DNA from: Rhizoclosmatium globosum
Taxonomy: Eukaryota > Chytridiomycota > Chytridiomycetes > Chytridiales > Chytriomycetaceae
Direction: 5' to 3'
Assembly: GCA_002104985.1 (NCBI GenBank)
Contig: MCGO01000157.1
Span: 1 to 64,000 of the forward strand
DNA length: 64,000 bases
Positions 31,222-40,095 of the stretch are shown here, in pieces (positions within the stretch are counted from its first letter, which is position 1; each line of letters opens with the position of its first letter). The position numbers and the translations under genes were made by a program. The notes under the pieces were generated by a model. It worked only from the letters and a program-made list of their open reading frames with translations, had not been told where the DNA came from and searched no databases.

Positions 31222-34200
31222 TTATAGGGTTGATATGTCAAATTCCCCAAATGCGTCTCGGCAGAACTCAAACTTGATCCAGCCCAGTCCTTTAGTCAGA
31301 ATGTCAGCCAGCATTTTTGTGTCTGGCATATGTCCAACTGTGATCAAATGTTGTCTAACCAGGTCTCGGAGGAACATATACTTTACATCCATGTGTTTGG
31401 TTTTATGGCGTTGTGCTCCTTCCTCCAAATTGAAGACTGTGCCCTGATTATCACACCAAAGTCGAGTGGGACCGTCTTGTGGGTATCCAAACCATGTGAG
31501 CATGTTGCGAACCCACACTAGTTCTTTTGCCACAGAACATGCAGCAATAACTTCTGCTGATACAGTTGAGTCTGCAACAATGGGTTGACGTTTGCTGAAG
31601 CTCAGTACTGCTGATTTTCCTATTCGAACCACAGCCCCTGTGGTGGATCGTCTTGTTGCAGCATCGCCTGCCCAATCAGCATCCCCAAATCCTTCTAGTA
31701 GAAACTCCGCTGGGCTTTCTGAACGACGGTAGATAAGTCCATAGTTTCGGGTGCCATTCAAGTATTCCAGCAGTTCCTGAGCTCGTTCCCAGTGAATTCG
31801 ACGCGTTTTGGTTGTGTGTCGTGCAAGTTTACCTACAGCTTGCTGAATTGTGGGCCTGGTGATTGTGAGATATTGTAGCAGGCCAACAAGTCGATAATAG
31901 TTCTTTCCTGTGAGGAACTCAGTATCTAAGGCAGACGGATCGTCTGTTGCGTCAAATTTGGAGTCGTCTGTCTGACGCCAAGCTGTACGGCGTTTTCCCG
32001 ATTGATTCTCCAAGAATTCTGATAAGATTCCCTCAAGATACGCAGTTTGACTCATTGATGAAGCTCCATCTTTGAATTGAAATACTATGCTGATGAATTG
32101 GTCTACACATGGCTTAACAGTGAGTTCAAAGTGTTTTCCCGAATGTGCACCTTTTGCATCGCACTGACGAGTAACCATTCCACGCTCAGTGACTATTCGA
32201 GTGAGAATCTTCAGGGAGTTCATGTGTGGGGTACCTGAATATGTTTGGCTGAAGTCCACACCTTCTACTTGTCTCCTGCCATCCATACACAGGCGGGCTT
32301 TATATTGGGTTTCTCCAGTAATATCATTCTTCTTGATTTTGAGGACCCAAATAGTTCCCAGAGTGCGTGCACCTGGGGGAAGCCAGACCAGTTTCCAGAC
32401 CTTAAGGCCCCAAAATTGCGAGAGTTCTTTCTCTATAGCAGCTCTCCATTTCTCATCTTTAAGCCCAGCTTGGATTGATGGCCCATCAAGAACTGAGAGT
32501 GCTAGTCCATATCTTTGACCCACACCTGTCAGAAAACGAACTTCATCAAGTTCTACTTCATCAAAGTCTTCTTCTTGAAGTAATAACGCAGTGGCACATG
32601 AGGCAAATCCAGCTACTCCTTCTGACAGCCCAGCAAATGCTTCAAATGTATTCTGGGAACCACAGAATGCTGCCAGACCTTGTAGTGGAATAAAACTTTT
32701 ATCCTTAGCATCATGCTTTGGTACAACAGGAGGAGACGAAGCATATGATGGGGTTGATTTGTTGTAGTGACGTGAGCGACGATCCTTGTTGGACTTTGGT
32801 GAAGACAGTGTTTCCATGCAGATTTCTTGGAAAGGGTCTTGAAAGGCTGCGGGGGTTCGCGCGAGCGCAGCGAGCGCGGCGGATTTTGCAGGCGGCGAAG
32901 ACGGCGAACACACACCTGACGCAGCGGCAACGTTAGAAACGGATTTTGCAGGCGGCGAAGACGGCGAACACACACCTGACGCAGCGGCAACGTTAGAAAC
33001 GGATTTTGCAGGCGGCGAAGACGGCGAACACACACCTGACGCAGCGGCAACGTTAGAAACGGATTTTGCAGGCGGCGAAGACGGCGAACACACACCTGAC
33101 GCAGCGGCAACGTTAGAAACGGATTTTGCAGGCGGCGAAGACGGCGAACACACACCTGACGCAGCGGCAACGTTAGAAACGGATTTTGCAGGCGGCGAAG
33201 ACGGCGAACACACACCTGACGCAGCGGCAACGTTAGAAACGGATTTTGCAGGCGGCGAAGACGGCGAACACACACCTGACGCAGCGGCAACGTTAGAAAC
33301 GGATTTTGCAGGCGGCGAAGACGGCGAACACACACCTGACGCAGCGGCAACGTTAGAAACGGATTTTGCAGGCGGCGAAGACGGCGAACACACACCTGAC
33401 GCAGCGGCAACGTTAGAAACGGATTTTGCAGGCGGCGAAGACGGCGAACACACACCTGACGCAGCGGCAACGTTAGAAACGGATTTTGCAGGCGGCGAAG
33501 ACGGCGAACACACACCTGACGCAGCGGCAACGTTAGAAACGGATTTTGCAGGCGGCGAAGACGGCGAACACACACCTGACGCAGCGGCAACGTTAGAAAC
33601 GGATTTTGCAGGCGGCGAAGACGGCGAACACACACCTGACGCAGCGGCAACGTTAGAAACGGATTTTGCAGGCGGCGAAGACGGCGAACACACACCTGAC
33701 GCAGCGGCAACGTTAGAAACGGATTTTGCAGGCGGCGAAGACGGCGAACACACACCTGACGCAGCGGCAACGTTAGAAACGGATTTTGCAGGCGGCGAAG
33801 ACGGCGAACACACACCTGACGCAGCGGCAACGTTAGAAACGGATTTTGCAGGCGGCGAAGACGGCGAACACACACCTGACGCAGCGGCAACGTTAGAAAC
33901 GGATTTTGCAGGCGGCGAAGACGGCGAACACACACCTGACGCAGCGGCAACGTTAGAAACGGATTTTGCAGGCGGCGAAGACGGCGAACACACACCTGAC
34001 GCAGCGGCAACGTTAGAAACGGATTTTGCAGGCGGCGAAGACGGCGAACACACACCTGACGCAGCGGCAACGTTAGAAACGGATTTTGCAGGCGGCGAAG
34101 ACGGCGAACACACACCTGACGCAGCGGCAACGTTAGAAACGGATTTTGCAGGCGGCGAAGACGGCGAACACACACCTGACGCAGCGGCAACGTTAGAAAC

Positions 34201-37200
34201 GGATTTTGCAGGCGGCGAAGACGGCGAACACACACCTGACGCAGCGGCAACGTTAGAAACGGATTTTGCAGGCGGCGAAGACGGCGAACACACACCTGAC
34301 GCAGCGGCAACGTTAGAAACGGATTTTGCAGGCGGCGAAGACGGCGAACACACACCTGACGCAGCGGCAACGTTAGAAACGGATTTTGCAGGCGGCGAAG
34401 ACGGCGAACACACACCTGACGCAGCGGCAACGTTAGAAACGGATTTTGCAGGCGGCGAAGACGGCGAACACACACCTGACGCAGCGGCAACGTTAGAAAC
34501 GGATTTTGCAGGCGGCGAAGACGGCGAACACACACCTGACGCAGCGGCAACGTTAGAAACGGATTTTGCAGGCGGCGAAGACGGCGAACACACACCTGAC
34601 GCAGCGGCAACGTTAGAAACGGATTTTGCAGGCGGCGAAGACGGCGAACACACACCTGACGCAGCGGCAACGTTAGAAACGGATTTTGCAGGCGGCGAAG
34701 ACGGCGAACACACACCTGACGCAGCGGCAACGTTAGAAACGGATTTTGCAGGCGGCGAAGACGGCGAACACACACCTGACGCAGCGGCAACGTTAGAAAC
34801 GGATTTTGCAGGCGGCGAAGACGGCGAACACACACCTGACGCAGCGGCAACGTTAGAAACGGATTTTGCAGGCGGCGAAGACGGCGAACACACACCTGAC
34901 GCAGCGGCAACGTTAGAAACGGATTTTGCAGGCGGCGAAGACGGCGAACACACACCTGACGCAGCGGCAACGTTAGAAACGGATTTTGCAGGCGGCGAAG
35001 ACGGCGAACACACACCTGACGCAGCGGCAACGTTAGAAACGGATTTTGCAGGCGGCGAAGACGGCGAACACACACCTGACGCAGCGGCAACGTTAGAAAC
35101 GGATTTTGCAGGCGGCGAAGACGGCGAACACACACCTGACGCAGCGGCAACGTTAGAAACGGATTTTGCAGGCGGCGAAGACGGCGAACACACACCTGAC
35201 GCAGCGGCAACGTTAGAAACGGATTTTGCAGGCGGCGAAGACGGCGAACACACACCTGACGCAGCGGCAACGTTTGCTGAATCTTCAAATCCGTCATTGC
35301 CCAGTATCTTACTGAATGCCGGCATAGTTGTGTTTGAGCGCAATGTACGTCGAGGTGCAGGTGTTGGAGTTGCAGGTGTGTCCTCTTCTTCTGATTCTGA
35401 ATCGCCGTCTACAACATTAACATCCACTTGGCTAGGCGGTGTTGCTGTCGCTGGAGTTTCTGCTGGAGTTCCATAATCTGATGGTGTTGATGGTTGATCA
35501 AGGGATGGTGTTGGAGATAAGATTGCGTGAGGTTGTGTTGCAGTTGAAGGTACATCTCTCTCCACTTCATTGATGACAACTGATTCAGATGTTTCATCAT
35601 TCGTAAGCACCCCCCATGATCGTCGGCGTTCCAAGTTGTCTTGAATGGTTTCAGGGTCATGAGGAAATCCAGTGTCATCTCTGAAGTCAGACCAGCTGAG
35701 AGATCGAATAGGTGCAGAAAGAGGTTCATGAGTTCCGGGATGGAAGTGATCTTCCCTGAAATACACATCCCTTCCTACCATAATGGATGTGGCATCATTA
35801 TCGACGGTAAGACATCGGTATCCTGGATGTTCCCGGCGAGGTTGCCATGGATAGTTGGAGTGGCCAATGTAGCGTCCTCGGACAGCACGTGGACTGACTT
35901 TCCCATCTATGTAGTTCTTGGGTAGTACACGAATGTACATTGTCTGGAACATTGTCTTAAGATCGCGAACTGTTGGCTTCTTTCCAAAGAGTGCTTGATG
36001 AGGGGTGATAGTGTGATCACTGTGGAGGAAACTGTTGTAGATTTGGCACTGGTTGTTCATTCCATCAACCCAAAGATTGGTAGGAGCGTTTGCCCTTATT
36101 TGTAGAGCACGGTGTCTGCCCATTGCAATGCCATGCCAGCCTTCCTCCATACCCAAAGATTCGGGCTCTGCTGTACCAGTGTTGATGAATGACACACCAT
36201 TCTCCTCACACATGTCCAGAAACCATTGAGGGTGGTTTTCACCACCTTTGTCCAGAAACCATGATTTCACTTTCTGTCCAGTTGTTCGTTCCAACCATCT
36301 CCAGGACCATTGCAAATGTTTTGCAGCTTTGCCTTTACTGTCTACTCCAAACCCAAAGCGATACCCAAGTGCGTTTGGAACAGTGAACGATATCCAATAT
36401 TTACTACCTCCAAGTGAGACATTTGAAAATACCATTAGATCCATAGTTACGACTGCCAGGAGGTCATCTGGGACATATTGTGCTCCTTTAGATCTAGAAT
36501 GTGGTAAACGGGGCAGTTTTCCAAGAATACATGCCTCACAGGGACAAGACCCATTCACCAGTACTTCAGCATCAAGATCAAGACCATCCACAGCCTTGAG
36601 ACGAAAAGTTCTCTCCAGCTGACCATCACCAATATGAGTGCGATTGTGCCAAATATGATTTTGAGTAGAGAAAGTCTGAGGCTTAGGTTTCTTTGCAGCA
36701 GCTAGTCCAAGATTGTTGGTTGGATTAACAGGTGATTTGATCACAAGTGGAAAAAGTCCTTTGTCTCCAACACCTTTTGCAACTACAGTACGAGATTTGT
36801 TTGCAGGAAAGTGACCAATATTGACTGACATATCGTTGTGATCAAATAGCACATCAAACTTGTTCTTAGTTGTTATGTCCCAGACACTGAGAAGATTATG
36901 GTTGGCTGCAGGTATATACTCAATTGGAGGTGTTGTATATATCTCAGAGATTGCTGTGGTGCCTGAAATTACTCCTTCTCTCCCAGGACCAACAATCTTT
37001 GCGCCGCTGATTCCTCCATAAACAGTGGCTGAGCGCGAGGATACATCAAAGATTGGATCATTTCCAAGGGATCCAGTTGCTGCAGAGTCAACATTGACAG
37101 TTATAGTTTTGGTTGAGACAAGAGAGTAGGCATCAATATCGTTGTTTATTTCGATGACCACAAATGCTCCTCCCAAGTTGCTGCCACCTGTATTTCTTCC

Positions 37201-38421
37201 TGGTTGAGCAACTGACTTGACCATCACCAGTGGAAGAGGCTTGCCTTGCTGATCCAGTCTCCCAATAGCCATAGTTTTACACGCAATAGCTGCTGCCGCT
37301 CCAGCAGCTGTAGAGAAAGTAACCCAACCAAGGCCAAGAGTCTTTCCTTGACCAAGGGACACTCGTCCTGTTGGACCAAATCGAGACATTGCATTCTTCA
37401 CTGCTTCCTCAGAAATTCCAGGGGGTAAGTTTCTGACAAAGACTTCATTGGGATCTCTATCGCGAGCGTCACGATCACGTTGGCCACGGCCACCTGAACG
37501 CTGACCAGAAGTGACATGATGATGTTGTGACGATGGTTGCACAGTAGACTGAGAGGAAGTGTTTGCTTGAAGAGCTGAACCTACTTGACGAGTGTCATCG
37601 TCTCCACGTTGTGCAGCAAGCTGTTTGAGGAATGCAGATCTTGCAGCCAGAAAATCAACCATTTCCACAATAGTATTGCGAGGAGCAGCAACACCAGCAT
37701 TGTCAACATTGCGACGGAATGAATCGACCAAGTCCACAGCAGTGTCAGGATGAAGACCAAGACGTGCTCTTTCACCCCATCTTGTTTGAGTGACATTAAT
37801 ATCAGCGGCTGCTGGGAAACCATCCAAAGATAACTCATACTGGACTTGAGCAAGTCTTTCCATGTATTGGAGTGCAGATTCATGAGATAGTTGCTTTGGG
37901 CGATCCATCAAAGCCTTTCGAGTATCAATACTAGACGTGGTATGATGGTCAATTTCACGGAGAAAAGTTGTCCATTGTTGATGTGGCGTTTGAGGATTCG
38001 CTGGATTCACCACAAAATACTTTGCCAGATCGTCATCAAGAAACTTCACCAGTCCACCACGAAGAATATCATTATATTGATTGTGAATCATAGTCTGAGT
38101 GTTGAGATCTTTCCAATCTTCACGAGCTGGGATTGAAGGTAAAGCTGGTTGGTAGTTGGCATCACCAGGGGCACCAACAGCTACCACAGCAGCAACTGCT
38201 GCAATTCGAGTTGCTGGGAATTCAGCCGCAGTTGGGGCTGGAAAATCAGTGGTAAAACGATCCATTCCCTTGGCATTGAGATGATTTGGCCGCACCATAC
38301 CCTTTCCAGGTTCCAGAGCATTGAGTGCAAAACTGGCTGTCTGAAGGAATTTGTGAAAGTGAGTGGCTGCATTGGCGCGAGACAATTTTCCAGCTGGAAC
38401 AGTGTTGGTTCGAGTGGACAT
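31222..38421 (-). CDS. copia polyprotein with RRM in Gag and deleted RT core
   Basis: 2399 residues, no stop. Gag about 1-310; RRM at about 327-405 (RNP2 VFVRNLP, RNP1-like LGLGWVTF) where a CCHC knuckle is expected; protease DSAATG near 445 (Ala for the usual Gly); pre-integrase and integrase with D (VTMDLMV), D (FLDKGGEN) and E (EPESLGMEEG); a 20-residue unit (NVAAASGVCSPSSPPAKSVS) repeated 40 times at about 1050-1847; RT fingers (WVLKIKKNDITGETQYKARL) to QCDAKGA; then a jump straight to HFELTVKPC, omitting about 130-150 residues including YVDD; RNase H intact (GFGDADWAGD, SAEVIAA, LWCDNQG, HMDVKY). The protein could still make particles but not cDNA. Confidence 0.9.
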   Translation of the reverse strand: MSTRTNTVPAGKLSRANAATHFHKFLQTASFALNALEPGKGMVRPNHLNAKGMDRFTTDFPAPTAAEFPATRIAAVAAVVAVGAPGDANYQPALPSIPAREDWKDLNTQTMIHNQYNDILRGGLVKFLDDDLAKYFVVNPANPQTPHQQWTTFLREIDHHTTSSIDTRKALMDRPKQLSHESALQYMERLAQVQYELSLDGFPAAADINVTQTRWGERARLGLHPDTAVDLVDSFRRNVDNAGVAAPRNTIVEMVDFLAARSAFLKQLAAQRGDDDTRQVGSALQANTSSQSTVQPSSQHHHVTSGQRSGGRGQRDRDARDRDPNEVFVRNLPPGISEEAVKNAMSRFGPTGRVSLGQGKTLGLGWVTFSTAAGAAAAIACKTMAIGRLDQQGKPLPLVMVKSVAQPGRNTGGSNLGGAFVVIEINNDIDAYSLVSTKTITVNVDSAATGSLGNDPIFDVSSRSATVYGGISGAKIVGPGREGVISGTTAISEIYTTPPIEYIPAANHNLLSVWDITTKNKFDVLFDHNDMSVNIGHFPANKSRTVVAKGVGDKGLFPLVIKSPVNPTNNLGLAAAKKPKPQTFSTQNHIWHNRTHIGDGQLERTFRLKAVDGLDLDAEVLVNGSCPCEACILGKLPRLPHSRSKGAQYVPDDLLAVVTMDLMVFSNVSLGGSKYWISFTVPNALGYRFGFGVDSKGKAAKHLQWSWRWLERTTGQKVKSWFLDKGGENHPQWFLDMCEENGVSFINTGTAEPESLGMEEGWHGIAMGRHRALQIRANAPTNLWVDGMNNQCQIYNSFLHSDHTITPHQALFGKKPTVRDLKTMFQTMYIRVLPKNYIDGKVSPRAVRGRYIGHSNYPWQPRREHPGYRCLTVDNDATSIMVGRDVYFREDHFHPGTHEPLSAPIRSLSWSDFRDDTGFPHDPETIQDNLERRRSWGVLTNDETSESVVINEVERDVPSTATQPHAILSPTPSLDQPSTPSDYGTPAETPATATPPSQVDVNVVDGDSESEEEDTPATPTPAPRRTLRSNTTMPAFSKILGNDGFEDSANVAAASGVCSPSSPPAKSVSNVAAASGVCSPSSPPAKSVSNVAAASGVCSPSSPPAKSVSNVAAASGVCSPSSPPAKSVSNVAAASGVCSPSSPPAKSVSNVAAASGVCSPSSPPAKSVSNVAAASGVCSPSSPPAKSVSNVAAASGVCSPSSPPAKSVSNVAAASGVCSPSSPPAKSVSNVAAASGVCSPSSPPAKSVSNVAAASGVCSPSSPPAKSVSNVAAASGVCSPSSPPAKSVSNVAAASGVCSPSSPPAKSVSNVAAASGVCSPSSPPAKSVSNVAAASGVCSPSSPPAKSVSNVAAASGVCSPSSPPAKSVSNVAAASGVCSPSSPPAKSVSNVAAASGVCSPSSPPAKSVSNVAAASGVCSPSSPPAKSVSNVAAASGVCSPSSPPAKSVSNVAAASGVCSPSSPPAKSVSNVAAASGVCSPSSPPAKSVSNVAAASGVCSPSSPPAKSVSNVAAASGVCSPSSPPAKSVSNVAAASGVCSPSSPPAKSVSNVAAASGVCSPSSPPAKSVSNVAAASGVCSPSSPPAKSVSNVAAASGVCSPSSPPAKSVSNVAAASGVCSPSSPPAKSVSNVAAASGVCSPSSPPAKSVSNVAAASGVCSPSSPPAKSVSNVAAASGVCSPSSPPAKSVSNVAAASGVCSPSSPPAKSVSNVAAASGVCSPSSPPAKSVSNVAAASGVCSPSSPPAKSVSNVAAASGVCSPSSPPAKSVSNVAAASGVCSPSSPPAKSVSNVAAASGVCSPSSPPAKSVSNVAAASGVCSPSSPPAKSVSNVAAASGVCSPSSPPAKSAALAALARTPAAFQDPFQEICMETLSSPKSNKDRRSRHYNKSTPSYASSPPVVPKHDAKDKSFIPLQGLAAFCGSQNTFEAFAGLSEGVAGFASCATALLLQEEDFDEVELDEVRFLTGVGQRYGLALSVLDGPSIQAGLKDEKWRAAIEKELSQFWGLKVWKLVWLPPGARTLGTIWVLKIKKNDITGETQYKARLCMDGRRQVEGVDFSQTYSGTPHMNSLKILTRIVTERGMVTRQCDAKGAHSGKHFELTVKPCVDQFISIVFQFKDGASSMSQTAYLEGILSEFLENQSGKRRTAWRQTDDSKFDATDDPSALDTEFLTGKNYYRLVGLLQYLTITRPTIQQAVGKLARHTTKTRRIHWERAQELLEYLNGTRNYGLIYRRSESPAEFLLEGFGDADWAGDAATRRSTTGAVVRIGKSAVLSFSKRQPIVADSTVSAEVIAACSVAKELVWVRNMLTWFGYPQDGPTRLWCDNQGTVFNLEEGAQRHKTKHMDVKYMFLRDLVRQHLITVGHMPDTKMLADILTKGLGWIKFEFCRDAFGEFDISTL
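32881..35274 (-). repeat. Perfect 60-bp tandem array, about 40 copies
   Basis: Thirty-nine full units plus 54 bases of a fortieth, identical in every copy shown, lying in frame inside the copia polyprotein between integrase and RT. The 60-bp period keeps the frame (20 codons). The unit is GC-rich (GGCGGCGAAGACGGCGAAC core) against a neutral background. It is preceded by GCGCGAGCGCAGCGAGCGCGG. Confidence 0.98.
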
Positions 38422-38484
38422 TGTAAGAAGAGAAGGCTGGAGTCGAGCAAAGACAAAGAGTAATCCAGCAAATAGAAGCGAGGT

Positions 38485-38508
38485 GTAGAGCTGTTGAGAC
38501 TCTTAATC
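38485..38508 (-). other. Primer-binding site matching an internal tRNA-Lys(CUU) region
   Basis: The plus strand here reads GTAGAGCTGTTGAG followed by ACTCTTAATC, ending exactly at the 5' LTR. This looks like a tRNA from D-arm to anticodon stem with a CTCTTAA anticodon loop (anticodon CUU, Lys). The element would therefore be primed by a half-tRNA cut in the anticodon stem, as known for Drosophila copia and some yeast relatives with other tRNAs. Confidence 0.6.
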
Positions 38509-39049
38509 AATGAGAACCTCGGAGACGAAGCTCGTAATAGTAATGCTTGTAATTTGGTTCGTGGCCTGAGTGTTGTTGCAATAAGGTAAGCAACAGATGC
38601 GGCAAGGCGACGAGAACCCAAATGACAAACCTGAGTGTTGTTGCAATAAGGTAAGCAACAGATGCGGCAAGGCGACGAGAACCCAAATGACAAACTGGTA
38701 GATCGATTATATTTAGAACTTCGATAATAAGAGAATCATTTACAAACAAAAGAGAATTACCCTGAGTGTTGTTGCAATAAGGTAAGCAACAGATGCGGCA
38801 AGGCGACGAGAACCCAAATGACAAACTGGTAGATACCAGTATCAAGAGGGGAGTCCCTTGCTTCTTATACACTCAAGGGAAAGGGAGAGATTTAAGGAAT
38901 GATTAAATGGAGTGATTAAATGGACTTTCACTTGGTGTAAAAATAGTGGGAGGCACCAAGTGGACTGTGAGACACTGAGTGGACTGGAAACTAGAGAGAA
39001 GAAAGATAACCCGGAAAGGAATTGTAGAAGATAAGCAGTATATCTCACA
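38509..39049 (-). repeat. 5' LTR of the copia element
   Basis: Same length and, where compared, same sequence as 30667-31207, including its three internal 65-base units. ORFs in both LTRs translate identically. Confidence 0.93.
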
Positions 39050-39425
39050 GTATGTTCCTTTCATCTCTCCGCTTTCGGCAGTGATTGAGTTCCTTTGATA
39101 ACAGCCAGCCACAATTGAAGTCGTCAAGCCAGTTAGCTCGACTACTGATGCCACTGAAGCTGCTTCAAGCAAAACATTCTCCATTGGGAAAGCTAAAGTA
39201 ACTGTTGGAAACTTCTCTGAATCTGCAGGAGACAAGCCAACTGGCGTACCAGCGGATGGAAATGATAGCGAAGCGCCGTCAGGAAAAACCTTTTCCATTG
39301 GGAAAGTCAAAGTGACGGTTGGAAAGTTCTAGGATGGATTATGATTTTTGAGATGAAGTTGGTAAAGTCAATAAAACCAAGTTAAGTTGCAAGAAACTCA
39401 TTGAAAATCGAAGAGACTAGCTCCG

Positions 39426-39848
39426 ATGGATGCATCCATGATATCCGAACCACTGTCTAGCTTCGTACCTCCATTGAGTGTTGGAGAGAGCCAGCAGATC
39501 CAATTTGTACCCACTCACGAACTGAATACTGCACTCAATCGATCAATCCAGCCATTACCTCCCACATATCCAAATCCGGATTCATCTCCCTTCCAGACAT
39601 CACCAATAGTAAAAACTGAGACCGTGGTTGTTGAGTTGGGTGATGCCCGAGTGCCAACGCCACAACCTCCGATACTCGTTCCGAAAATAAGGACCGCTTG
39701 CTGTCTTATTGATCTTTTGATCTTTCTGATTGAATTCGTGATTACTGTATCGTTCGTGTTGGTGGGATGCATCGTCGGATGGGGTCCTACAATGTGTATC
39801 AAGTATTGTGGCAGAATCCGATGTTCGCTACGAATACCAGTTCCTTAA
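39426..39848 (+). CDS. Membrane-segment protein with PPTY motif
   Basis: 140 residues, single exon. MDASMISEPLSSFVPP, then LPPTYPNP (PY motif), a valine-rich linker (VVVELGDARVP, compare VTVELGGGDA in the 29091 gene), then ILVPKIRTACCLIDLLIFLIE and a hydrophobic stretch (about 98-120) with GCIVGWG and a Cys/Arg end. Same architecture as the genes at 29091 and 29928 on the other side of the retrotransposon, so the insertion split a gene cluster. Confidence 0.7.
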   Translation: MDASMISEPLSSFVPPLSVGESQQIQFVPTHELNTALNRSIQPLPPTYPNPDSSPFQTSPIVKTETVVVELGDARVPTPQPPILVPKIRTACCLIDLLIFLIEFVITVSFVLVGCIVGWGPTMCIKYCGRIRCSLRIPVP

Positions 39849-40095
39849 ATATTCCAATCGAAATCAATAAAGTTGGCAACTGAGATCACATCTTGACCAT
39901 TTTGATTATGGCTGATGGAAGACTTTGCCAATCGCCCAACTTCAATTATGGTGGAAGTTGAAACCATCGATAAGGTTATATTAAATTCTTTGGCAAAGCA
40001 AGAAGTATCTTTTCAAGGGGTTGCATTGCATCACCATTATTTTAGTGTGCAACTCTCAAACCCGGCTTTTCATCCACCGGTCCAAACCACTGGAT

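Larger units (their letters stand above)
30667..39049 (-). mobile_element. Ty1/copia LTR retrotransposon, recently inserted, RT-core deleted
   Basis: 8383 bases bounded by 541-base direct repeats that match wherever I compared them, flanked by the target duplication GTATG (30662-30666 and 39050-39054). In sense (minus) orientation the LTR is TGTGAG...CTCATT. It carries a tRNA-like primer site against the 5' LTR, one uninterrupted 2399-codon polyprotein, and a G-run polypurine tract against the 3' LTR. Domain order Gag-protease-integrase-RT-RNase H is that of copia. The RT palm with YVDD is absent, so the copy is non-autonomous. Confidence 0.92.
30602..39332 (+). pseudogene. Host gene split by the copia element within its intron
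   Basis: Exon 1 is 30602-30661 (20 codons, MTTTPTEDTKKPLGAEPIVD). Exon 2 is 39105-39332 (PATIEVVKPVSS... ending KTFSIGKVKVTVGKF). Removing the retrotransposon and one copy of its 5-bp target duplication restores a 55-base intron, GTATGTTCC...TAACAG, and one 95-residue frame. The product has two copies of KTFSIGK[AV]KVTVG[NK]F and no membrane segment. As it stands the intron is about 8.4 kb with a donor at each end of the insertion, so expression may be abolished or reduced rather than the protein altered. Confidence 0.75.

Noticed and set aside
32881..35274. CRISPR-like array
   Set aside because: Repeats are directly abutting with no spacers, coding, and in a eukaryote.
32613..35297. 894-codon minus-strand ORF of repeated LPLRQVCVRRLRRLQNPFLT units
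   Set aside because: It is the 60-bp array read in another frame; the period is a multiple of three, so every frame without a stop stays open. The copia polyprotein frame explains the DNA.
38485..38508. A tRNA gene or tRNA fragment as an independent RNA gene
   Set aside because: Only the D-arm to anticodon part is present and it abuts the LTR; a primer-binding site explains it.
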